A stretch of DNA of 64,000 nucleotides from contig CAZGYQ010000003.1 in assembly GCA_964530695.1 (NCBI GenBank), forward strand, positions 1-64,000. The letters run 5' to 3'. The position numbers and the translations under genes were made by a program. The notes beneath the pieces were generated by a model. It worked only from the letters and a program-made list of their open reading frames with translations, was not told the DNA's origin and did not search any database. The stretch comes from VFBF01 sp964530695. GTDB taxonomy: Bacteria > Pseudomonadota > Alphaproteobacteria > Caulobacterales > Aquidulcibacteraceae. Each line of letters opens with the position of its first letter. Within the stretch, counting starts at the first letter, position 1. Below are positions 42,450 to 49,364 of the stretch, piece by piece.

Positions 42450-42922
42450 CGCGCGTCGTCGAGTGCGGCGCGCAGGCGCGCGAGATCAGGCAGCAATCGC
42501 GCGAGCGTCTCTTCACCCACCGTTGCAGTGAACGCCGAGATCGCCGGCATGAGCCGCGCGAGCGTCGCGTTGCGCGCCTTCAGGCCCTTGGCGGTGATGG
42601 TCACGTGCTTGGCGCGGCCGTCCGCGGGATCGCCGACGATCTTGACCAGTCCCGCCGCCTCCAGCCGCTGCAGCGTGTTGGTCATCGCGCCCTTGGTCAC
42701 CTGGAACGCGCGTGCGAGACGCGCCGGCGCCCAGTCGCCCGGCAGGCGCGACAGGTGGTTGAGCACATTGAAGCCCGCGCCCGACAGCGCATCGCCCGCG
42801 GCGCGTTCGAGTTCGGCGCGCACGAGCTGCGCGATTATGCCGATCTCGTTGAGCGCCTTGAAGGCGACGGGATCGGTATCGCGATAGCGGATCGGCGTAT
42901 CCGCCATGGTGGTCTTCTTCAT
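42446..42922 (-). CDS. MarR-family transcriptional regulator
   Basis: The 158-residue protein has the MarR winged helix (ALSGAGFNVLNHLSRLPGDW, ARAFQVTKGAMTNTLQRLEA) with the beta-wing DPADGRAKHVTIT and dimerisation helices at both ends. It overlaps the upstream oxidoreductase gene by 4 nt, so both are one transcript. Tandem candidate operators lie in front of that transcript (44074-44108). I infer autorepression and a response to a small phenolic or oxidant, but the inducer is unknown. Confidence 0.92.
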   Translation of the reverse strand: MKKTTMADTPIRYRDTDPVAFKALNEIGIIAQLVRAELERAAGDALSGAGFNVLNHLSRLPGDWAPARLARAFQVTKGAMTNTLQRLEAAGLVKIVGDPADGRAKHVTITAKGLKARNATLARLMPAISAFTATVGEETLARLLPDLARLRAALDDAR

Positions 42923-44061
42923 GCGCTGATCAGCTCGTCCAGTTCGCGTCGCGGCGTCGGCTTCACGGTCTTGCCATGGCCGATGCGCGCAAGCATCTGC
43001 ACCGGCGCGGCCGCCGTTCCGCCAAGCATGGCCTGCTGTTCGGCATAAAGATCAGCCATTTCGGGGAATTCCTCGAGCGCCATGCTCCATGGATGCATGG
43101 CGAGGCCTTGCGCGGTCGCGGCGAGATTCATCCGCGCATAGGCGCGGCCGACGCCGATCTGCGTGGCGCGCGTGTTGTCGGCGCTCCTCGTCCACACGAA
43201 CGCGGGCGCGGTGTCGGCGAGTTTTCTCCAGATCTTCGCGCCTTCCCTGTTGGCGGTCGAACGCGGATCGAGCATCGCTTCGTGCGAGAGCAGCCCCAGC
43301 GCCTTCATTGCTTCCATCGCCACGCCGTCCATCGCGAGGCCGTCGCGGTGCTCTGCGATCTCGGCGGCGCCGATGCGCATCACGTCCACGCTTTCCTTCA
43401 ACGCCGCCGGCGTCGCCATCTCGCGCAACCAGCCGCGCCACGCGAGATCGCGCATCTTCGTCACGCGTTCGGGCGCATTGGCGAAGCCGCTCTCGAAACC
43501 GGGGCCTGCCGCGAGCACGGCTTGCAGCGCGCTCTCCTCGGGAATGCGCGCAGCGTCGAAGGGTTCGCGATTGGTGCGCCGCTGGGTGATCTGGGCGTAG
43601 AGCGGGTCTTTCGCGACCGACGCATCGGGCGTGAGGCGGATGTGCGCGATCGGCCTCGCATCGAGCACGGGCTGCGGCTCGCCTTCGGGCCAGAGCGTGA
43701 TCTCGGCGCGATGGCCGTTCTGGCGGGCGGCGATGTCGAGCAGTTCGAGGAACGCGCCGCAGCCGATGGTGATCTGGCGGTTCGGCGGATCGGTGACCGG
43801 CAGCAGGCGCGTGAGATCTGGCGAGAGGATGATCTCGTTCTCGCCGGGCAACGCGATGAGCCAGGGCTGCATGTTATGCGGGTTAGGTGCGAGGATCGCG
43901 TGCGCCAGCGCGTGGCGGCGGGGATCGGCCTCGCCCGCGCCGGGCGTCCGCCAGGCGGCGTAAGCTTCTGAGAGGTTCGAGGGCGCGCAGGCGGTCGCAG
44001 CGAACGGCGTGGCGGCGAGCAGGGCGAGGACGTGACGCCGAGAAGTGATGGGGGACGGCAT
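42919..44061 (-). CDS. Acg-like nitroreductase-fold flavoprotein, Tat-type export signal
   Basis: The 380-residue protein resembles the Acg/nitroreductase-like family of FMN proteins, as seen in the segments LAPNPHNMQPWLIALPGENE, ITQRRTNREPFDAARI and IGVGRAYARMNLAATAQGLA. It begins with a twin-Arg-like signal (SRRHVLALLAATPFAATACA) that also contains a Cys at the predicted cleavage point, so it may be exported folded and possibly lipidated. It overlaps the marR gene by 4 nt. The substrate is unknown; relatives are thought to store or bind flavin rather than catalyse nitroreduction. Confidence 0.8.
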   Translation of the reverse strand: MPSPITSRRHVLALLAATPFAATACAPSNLSEAYAAWRTPGAGEADPRRHALAHAILAPNPHNMQPWLIALPGENEIILSPDLTRLLPVTDPPNRQITIGCGAFLELLDIAARQNGHRAEITLWPEGEPQPVLDARPIAHIRLTPDASVAKDPLYAQITQRRTNREPFDAARIPEESALQAVLAAGPGFESGFANAPERVTKMRDLAWRGWLREMATPAALKESVDVMRIGAAEIAEHRDGLAMDGVAMEAMKALGLLSHEAMLDPRSTANREGAKIWRKLADTAPAFVWTRSADNTRATQIGVGRAYARMNLAATAQGLAMHPWSMALEEFPEMADLYAEQQAMLGGTAAAPVQMLARIGHGKTVKPTPRRELDELISA

Positions 44062-44073
44062 GGCGCTTACCTC

Positions 44074-44108
44074 GTTCGAAGTTGAACCTTATTGGTTTGA
44101 TATTGAAC
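44074..44108. promoter_or_regulatory. Tandem MarR-type operator candidates
   Basis: GTTCGAAGTTGAAC (44074-44087) and GTTTGATATTGAAC (44095-44108) share the form GTT(C/T)-N6-GAAC. They start 21 bp apart, two helical turns, so both would sit on one face of the DNA. They lie 13-47 nt upstream of the acg-marR start, where a repressor would block transcription. Confidence 0.5.
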
Positions 44109-44145
44109 TATATCGGCGATGTCAACGATGGCTCGCCGCAAGGCG

Positions 44146-45102
44146 TCAGCGCGGCGCGCTGGTCATGGAGACGAAGACGTCCTCGAGGTCGGGTTCCTCG
44201 GTCTTCAGGTCGTGGATCGAGATGCCCGCAGCCTTCACGCGGTCCAGCAGGCTTTCCACCGTATGGTCGGCGCTGCGGAAGTTGAGCGCAAAGGAGCCGT
44301 CCGCGCGCATGTGCGGATCGAGATCCTCGAAGCCCTCGGGCATCGCCGCGAGGTGCTGCTGCGGCGCGATCACCAGCGTGCGCTTGTCGAGGCGTCGCAG
44401 GATCTGCGGCGTCGGCTCGCACGCGATGACTTCGCCGTGGTTGATGATCGCGATGGTGTCGCAGAGTTCCTGCGCCTCCTCGAGATAGTGCGTGGTGAGC
44501 ACGATGGTCACGCCCTGCGCGTGCAGCGCTTTCACGTAATCCCAGAGCTGGCGGCGCAACTCCACGTCCACGCCCGCGGTCGGTTCGTCGAGCACCACGA
44601 CCGGCGGGGCGTGCACCAGCGCCTTGGCCACGAGCAGCCGGCGCTTCATGCCGCCCGACAGCGTGCGCGCATATGCGTCCTTCTTGTCCCACAGGCCCAC
44701 CGCCTTGAGAATTTCCTCGCTGCGGCGCTCGGCCTTCGGCACGCCGTAGAAGCCCGCCTGCATCTCCAGCGACTCCCACGGCGAGAAGAAGGGATCCATG
44801 TTCAGTTCCTGCGGCACGATGCCGATCGCGCCGCGCGCATTGCGCGGGTCGGCGTCAATGTCGACGCCCCAGATCGAGGCGCGCCCGCCCGTCTTCACCA
44901 CGAGGCCGCCGAGGATGTTGATGAACGTCGACTTGCCCGCGCCGTTGGGGCCGAGCAGCCCGAAGAACGAGCCGCGCGGGATGGCGAGGTCGATGCCCTT
45001 GAGCGCCTGCTTGGGCGGGTTCTTGCGGTCGCCGCGATAGGTTTTCTCCAGCCCGCGCGCCTCGATGGCGAAGTCGGGGGCGGGCGGGTTCGGATCGCGC
45101 AT
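44146..45102 (-). CDS. ABC transporter ATP-binding protein without a neighbouring permease
   Basis: The 318-residue ATPase has Walker A GLLGPNGAGKSTFIN, signature LSGGMKRRLLVA, Walker B VVVLDEP and the His switch LTTHYLEEAQ, as in ABC-2 exporters. The C-terminal ~80 residues form an accessory domain. No permease gene is adjacent: the left neighbour is the acg oxidoreductase and the right neighbour is a repeat element. Start candidates are ATG 45102 (AGGAAGG six bases away) and ATG 45108. It probably pairs with a permease elsewhere in the genome. Confidence 0.88.
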   Translation of the reverse strand: MRDPNPPAPDFAIEARGLEKTYRGDRKNPPKQALKGIDLAIPRGSFFGLLGPNGAGKSTFINILGGLVVKTGGRASIWGVDIDADPRNARGAIGIVPQELNMDPFFSPWESLEMQAGFYGVPKAERRSEEILKAVGLWDKKDAYARTLSGGMKRRLLVAKALVHAPPVVVLDEPTAGVDVELRRQLWDYVKALHAQGVTIVLTTHYLEEAQELCDTIAIINHGEVIACEPTPQILRRLDKRTLVIAPQQHLAAMPEGFEDLDPHMRADGSFALNFRSADHTVESLLDRVKAAGISIHDLKTEEPDLEDVFVSMTSAPR

Positions 45103-45126
45103 GGACATTCCTTCCTGGAGCCGGAT

Positions 45127-45273
45127 TTTCCGTGCTTCCCCGTGAGGGGAAGGTGGCTCGCGGCGAGGCCGCGAGACGGATGGGGCGGTGCGCTGGCTGT
45201 GGAAAGCGAGCCGCCGCCCCATCAGTCAGCGCGTGTCGCGCTGACAGCTTCCCCTCACGGGGAAGCACGGAAA
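45127..45273. repeat. 147-bp palindromic element with 26-bp terminal inverted repeats
   Basis: The first 26 bases (45127-45152) are the exact inverse complement of the last 26 (45248-45273); the core is CTTCCCCGTGAGGGGAAG and its partner. Nested inside is GATGGGGCGG (45179-45188) paired with CCGCCCCATC (45214-45223). It carries no gene and no transposase. It resembles small non-autonomous elements. It lies just upstream of the ABC ATPase gene, where it could alter expression of both flanking genes. Confidence 0.9.
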
Positions 45274-45384
45274 CCAGCCTGGACCTTGCTGGAGACGGCC
45301 GCTTGAGGCGCGTTGACGCGCCGAGGCGGCTCGCACTAGGTACGGGCCGTCGGCGACGAATTCAATCACAGAGCTTTTGCGGAC

Positions 45385-45594
45385 ATGGCCACGCCCAACG
45401 CCCCCGATACGATGCGGCCGGACGCGCCGGAGGTTCTTACCGTGACGTCGAAGCGCGTGAAGTGCGACGGCGGCGGCGGCGCGCTCGGCCACCCGGTGGT
45501 GTTCTACGACATGGGCGAGGCGGATTTCGTCGAGTGCCTCTACTGCGACCGCCGCTACGTGCTCGCGCCCGGCGCCGGCGCCCACGATCACTGA
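45385..45594 (+). CDS. CHCC zinc-finger domain protein
   Basis: The 69-residue protein has the zf-CHCC motif: Cys27, His36, Cys51 and Cys54 (VKCDGGGGALGHPVV then VECLYCDRRYVL). This matches the bacterial counterpart of the NDUFS6 subunit of respiratory complex I, where a zinc site supports assembly. Alphaproteobacteria commonly encode it away from the nuo operon. The C-terminus GAGAHDH is His-rich. The next gene lies on the other strand. Confidence 0.92.
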   Translation: MATPNAPDTMRPDAPEVLTVTSKRVKCDGGGGALGHPVVFYDMGEADFVECLYCDRRYVLAPGAGAHDH

Positions 45595-45627
45595 CGAAGC
45601 GGAAGGGCCGCGGCGGCGCGCTGAGCG

Positions 45628-47661
45628 CTATCCGCCGGCGAGGAAGCGTCCGAGCGCCGCGAGGATCGCGAAGATGATGATCCCGATCCGCAGGGAGTCG
45701 AACCAGCCCGACATGCCGCCCGCCTTGACGAAGGCGTCCCCCGACGTCGCCGAGGCGATCACCACGTCCGACCCCTTGCGCATGGCGCTCACCAGCTCGA
45801 CGTAGCGCGGCGCGTCGGCGGCCGGCATCGTGTCGCGCTCGATGCGCAGGCGCTGCGTGAGCGTGAAGTGGCGCTTTTTCTTGCGGTCGCGGGCCAGGGC
45901 CGTCTCATAAACTGCGCCCGGCGCCTCGACGGCGATGTTCCAGCCGTCCGACGGCCAGTTCACCGGCAGCTCGAGCTCCACCGTGCGCGTGGATTCCCGC
46001 GGACGGCCGAGATGCACGTCGCGCTTGCGCGGGCCGTTGGCGGAGAGATCGGAAAGGTCGGCGCCGATGAAATAGTCCTTGGAAGCGAATTCCACCCGCC
46101 CGCCTTCGAGGCGCTTCCACGGCGCGGGAATTTCGTACTTCTCGATCGTGGTCAGGCGGTTCTGCGCGGGATCGTCCTCAAAGCGCATCGGTTCGAGCGC
46201 GATGAGCCCCGGCCACACGTCCTGCAGCTGGCGCAGATAGGTCTTGGCGACGGCGGTGAGGCCTTCGTTGGCGATGCGCTCGCGCAGGTCGTCGGCGCGC
46301 CACGAACTGTAGCTCGTGCGCCATTCGTAGGTGGCCGGCGAACTCGGCTTCGGACCGAAGACGATGCGCTCCTTCACGTCGACGGCGTGGTCGGGAAGCA
46401 CGGGCCCCATGGATTCAAGCGCCGTCACGCCCGGCGCAAGCGGCAGCGCCCAGCCATAATAGGCCTTGTAGATGTGCGAAAGGGAGCCTTCCTGGTTGCG
46501 CCGTGTCGGGTCGAGCCAGTGCGTCTTGCCGTCGACGATCACGCGCACGATGCAGTGATCGAACGCTGACGCCGTCGGCAGCCACGCGTTCAGTCCCTCG
46601 CCCTGGCGTGTGTTCACGAGGGCGGGGCAGGCGTCGAGGCCGACGCGCCGCGCGACGGCGGTGTAGAGGCGCGCGGCATCCTTGCAATCGCCGTAGCGGC
46701 TCGTCCATGCCGCTTCGATCGCGCGCGGCTGGAGACCGCCCTCCGCCATGGACAGCGAAAGATAGCGCAGGCTGCGCTGCACGAAGCGCAGGACTTCCGC
46801 CGCGCGGTCCGCCGGCGTCGTCGCTTCCCGCGCGATGAGGTCGATCGCTTCCTGCAGCTCGTCCGGCAGGTCTGCGTCGGTTTCATAGAGCGGCGTGAAG
46901 AGCTCCGCGACCTCGCCCCAGCTGTCGAACTCGGAGAACTGGATCTCCGCGCGCGAAATCTCCCACGGCGGCGCGAGGTCTTCGGTCTCCACCGCCGGTC
47001 GGCGCACCGCGCGCCAGCGGCGGTCGATGACGCCGTCCTTCTCGATGACTTCAGGCGTGGGCGCGCCGTTAACGCCGCGGAAGTGGATGGGGCGATCGAC
47101 ACGCGTGCGCAGGCGGTGGCGGGTCTCCATCATCGCCTGGCCCCACTCGAACGCGATCCACGCGGCATGCTTGCCGCGCAGGATCGGGTTGCCGCCGATG
47201 ATCGTGTAGCTGGTCTCGACCACGTCGCCGGGACGCACGTCGGGAATCACGAGATGCACCGTCAGGCGACCGTCGAACACGAGGCGCTCAAGGCTGCGTT
47301 CGCGGCGGAACACCTCGAAGGCCTCGGGCCTGGCGTGGTCGATCACCTGCCCGGCGCGGTGGACGCGCACGAAGTGGATCTCCACAGTCTCGCAGATCGG
47401 GTCGAACGGCACGGAGAACTGGGCGGCGCGCTCGGCGCCGGAATTGGTCATCACCCGCTCGGCGTAGCGGCCATGCCAGGATCGTTCGGCCCCCACGAGG
47501 TCGACCTGCGTGTCGTCGAGCAGCATGCAGCGTCCGCCCGACACGAAGATCTCTTCAGGCACGGCGGGGCTGTCATAGGGATCGTGCACGACCCAGTCCG
47601 GCACGGGCGCAATCCGCGCCCGGTCCGTCTGCGGACCGGTGATGGGGATCGCCCCCGACAT
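45628..47661 (-). CDS. DUF3857 and transglutaminase-like domain protein
   Basis: The 677-residue protein has an N-terminal DUF3857 beta-rich domain (about 60-230) and a transglutaminase-like domain (about 255-400). Its catalytic triad is readable: Cys in TSRYGDCKDAARLYTA, His in DHCIVRVI and Asp in THWLDPT. A C-terminal beta region follows and then one membrane span at the end (LRIGIIIFAILAALGRFLAGG). No signal peptide is evident. The function of the family is unknown, though it may process peptides or the cell envelope. Its promoter region faces the divergent PEP mutase-like gene. Confidence 0.88.
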   Translation of the reverse strand: MSGAIPITGPQTDRARIAPVPDWVVHDPYDSPAVPEEIFVSGGRCMLLDDTQVDLVGAERSWHGRYAERVMTNSGAERAAQFSVPFDPICETVEIHFVRVHRAGQVIDHARPEAFEVFRRERSLERLVFDGRLTVHLVIPDVRPGDVVETSYTIIGGNPILRGKHAAWIAFEWGQAMMETRHRLRTRVDRPIHFRGVNGAPTPEVIEKDGVIDRRWRAVRRPAVETEDLAPPWEISRAEIQFSEFDSWGEVAELFTPLYETDADLPDELQEAIDLIAREATTPADRAAEVLRFVQRSLRYLSLSMAEGGLQPRAIEAAWTSRYGDCKDAARLYTAVARRVGLDACPALVNTRQGEGLNAWLPTASAFDHCIVRVIVDGKTHWLDPTRRNQEGSLSHIYKAYYGWALPLAPGVTALESMGPVLPDHAVDVKERIVFGPKPSSPATYEWRTSYSSWRADDLRERIANEGLTAVAKTYLRQLQDVWPGLIALEPMRFEDDPAQNRLTTIEKYEIPAPWKRLEGGRVEFASKDYFIGADLSDLSANGPRKRDVHLGRPRESTRTVELELPVNWPSDGWNIAVEAPGAVYETALARDRKKKRHFTLTQRLRIERDTMPAADAPRYVELVSAMRKGSDVVIASATSGDAFVKAGGMSGWFDSLRIGIIIFAILAALGRFLAGG

Positions 47662-47720
47662 TCCCTGACCCCATGCCCTCGGGGCTCTGTCAGCCCCGTA
47701 ATGTCACATCTTAGACACGT

Positions 47721-47741
47721 GGCTTGTCCGGCGGACAAGCC
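47721..47741. promoter_or_regulatory. Hairpin in a divergent intergenic region
   Basis: GGCTTGTCC (47721-47729) and GGACAAGCC (47733-47741) form a perfect 9-bp stem around GGC. It lies 60 nt upstream of one gene and 125 nt from the other, between divergent starts. It is a candidate operator for a dimeric regulator, not a terminator, since no T-tract follows. Confidence 0.45.
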
Positions 47742-47865
47742 GTGCGCTGCGTTTGGCCCGTTGCTGCCGACCCGTGGGCGATCGACGATGAGCCGGTCCG
47801 AATTCGGCGGGCGAAGCGGGGCTGAACGGCGTAGAATGCGTCCGGTTCGCCTCAGGAGGTCTAGC

Positions 47866-48672
47866 ATGTCCAACGCCGCCGCTTTCCATGCGCTGCATCA
47901 CGGACCAACCATCCTGCGTCTGCCCAACGCCTGGGACGCCGCCTCGGCGCGCGTCATCGAGAGCGCTGGCGCCAGAGCCATCGCCACATCGAGCGCCGCC
48001 GTCGCATGGGCGCACGGCTACGCGGACGGCCATCATCTCCCTGTGAGCAAGCTCGTGACGACGATCGAGGAGATCGCCCGCGTCGTTTCCGTTCCAGTCA
48101 CCGCCGACGCCGAGGGCGGCTACGCCGATGATCCCAAGGCGGTCGGAGAGGTCATCACCGCGCTGATCGGCGCGGGCGCGGTGGGGATCAATCTGGAGGA
48201 CGGGCGCGACCCGTATGACCTGCACGTGCGCAAGGTCGAGGCGGCGCGGGCCGCCGCGGTGCGGGCGGGCGTCGATCTCTTCATCAACGCGCGCACGGAC
48301 GTCTGGCTGAAGCAGCTCGTCCCGCCCGAAGCGGCGCTGGAGGAAGGCGTCCGGCGCGGCAAGGCGCTGAAGCAGGCCGGCGCGAGCGGCTATTTCGTGC
48401 CCATGCTGATCGACGCGGGCGATCTTGCGGCGGTGGTCGAGGCGGTCGGCCTGCCGGTGAACGCGATGGCCCGGCCGGGGCTGCCGCCGGCGGCGGAGCT
48501 GGAGCGGATCGGCGTGCGCCGGCTGAGCGCGGCGACGGGTGTCGCGGCCGCCGCCTGGGCCGCCGTGCGCGCCGCCACCGAGGCGTTCCTGGAAACCGGC
48601 GACAGCGACGTGCTCGCCCAGAAAGCCGGCGCGCCGTTCAACTACAACATGCTGTTTCTGAAGGGCGGCTGA
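47866..48672 (+). CDS. Isocitrate lyase/PEP mutase superfamily enzyme
   Basis: The 268-residue enzyme has the core marks of the PEP mutase-like superfamily: LPNAWDAASARVIESAGARA, SSAAVAWAHGYADG, the metal-binding PVTADAEGGYAD with GINLEDGRDP, and FINARTDVWL. These act on C-C or C-P bonds in alpha-oxo acids (for example methylisocitrate or oxaloacetate). The substrate cannot be set from sequence alone. A superb ribosome site CAGGAGG precedes ATG 47866. It is followed by the toxin-antitoxin genes. Confidence 0.9.
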   Translation: MSNAAAFHALHHGPTILRLPNAWDAASARVIESAGARAIATSSAAVAWAHGYADGHHLPVSKLVTTIEEIARVVSVPVTADAEGGYADDPKAVGEVITALIGAGAVGINLEDGRDPYDLHVRKVEAARAAAVRAGVDLFINARTDVWLKQLVPPEAALEEGVRRGKALKQAGASGYFVPMLIDAGDLAAVVEAVGLPVNAMARPGLPPAAELERIGVRRLSAATGVAAAAWAAVRAATEAFLETGDSDVLAQKAGAPFNYNMLFLKGG

Positions 48673-48702
48673 CGGGCGCGCCAGGGTGCGCTATGGTCAA
48701 GT

Positions 48703-48996
48703 ATGACCCGAGAAGAAGCCATTGCAGCGCTGAAGGCGCTGGAGCCGGACCTCCGCAGCAGGGGCGTGGGAGCGCTTTACCTGTACGGGTCGGTTGCGCG
48801 CAACGCCGCACTGGCGACGAGTGATGTCGATATTTTCTTTGACCGCGCGCCGGGCGCTCGCATTGGGCTGTCGCTTGTCGGCATGAAACAGGACATCGAA
48901 GCCGCGCTGGGTGTTCCGGTGGACTTCGGCAGCCGTGAGGGTCTGCACCCGCTGCTGCGGTCCGATATCGAGGCGCGCTCCCTTCGGGTGTTCTGA
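48703..48996 (+). CDS. MNT-type nucleotidyltransferase (antitoxin of an MNT/HEPN module)
   Basis: The 97-residue protein is a minimal nucleotidyltransferase with the exact GSx10DxD motif: Gly29-Ser30 and Asp41, Asp43, plus a third likely metal residue Asp74 (PVDFG). In known MNT/HEPN systems this partner transfers AMP to a Tyr of the toxin and so silences it. It overlaps the HEPN gene (TGATG). It lies 30 nt after the preceding gene. The tie to the next gene makes an antitoxin role likely. Confidence 0.88.
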   Translation: MTREEAIAALKALEPDLRSRGVGALYLYGSVARNAALATSDVDIFFDRAPGARIGLSLVGMKQDIEAALGVPVDFGSREGLHPLLRSDIEARSLRVF

Positions 48997-49364
48997 TGCC
49001 GGGCGGCCGTCCGGCGCGCATGCGCCTCTTCGATATTCTCGATTCGATCGCCGGAATTGACCGGGTTGCATCCGAAGCGCGTGCGCGCGGTGAAAAGCCG
49101 TCGCCTGAGAACTGGCGCGCCATCGAAAGATGGCTGAAAATCATCTCGGAGGCCTCGCGCCACGTGCCCGATGAGATGAAGGCTCAGGAGAACGACATCC
49201 CATGGCGGCAGGTCGCCGATCTGGGCAATGTCATCCGGCACAACTACGACCGTGTCGATGTCGCAACCCTGAATGAAATCGTCGAGGATAGTCTTCCGCC
49301 GCTGAAGGCGGCGGCGGAGCGCCTCTATCAGGCGTGCAAGTTTCCAGCGGACCCTTGGCCATGA
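48996..49364 (+). CDS. HEPN (HepT/DUF86-like) putative toxin with altered RNase motif
   Basis: The 122-residue all-helical protein has the DUF86/HepT fold. The catalytic block is DLGNVIRHNYDRVD (residues ~75-88): His82 and Tyr84 are kept, as is Asn78, but the place of the usual Arg in the Rx4HxY motif is taken by Gly77. Tyr84 corresponds to the residue AMPylated by MNT proteins. The altered site may reduce RNase activity, or Arg81 may substitute. It overlaps the MNT gene by 1-2 nt and the polA start by 4 nt. Confidence 0.85.
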   Translation: MPGGRPARMRLFDILDSIAGIDRVASEARARGEKPSPENWRAIERWLKIISEASRHVPDEMKAQENDIPWRQVADLGNVIRHNYDRVDVATLNEIVEDSLPPLKAAAERLYQACKFPADPWP

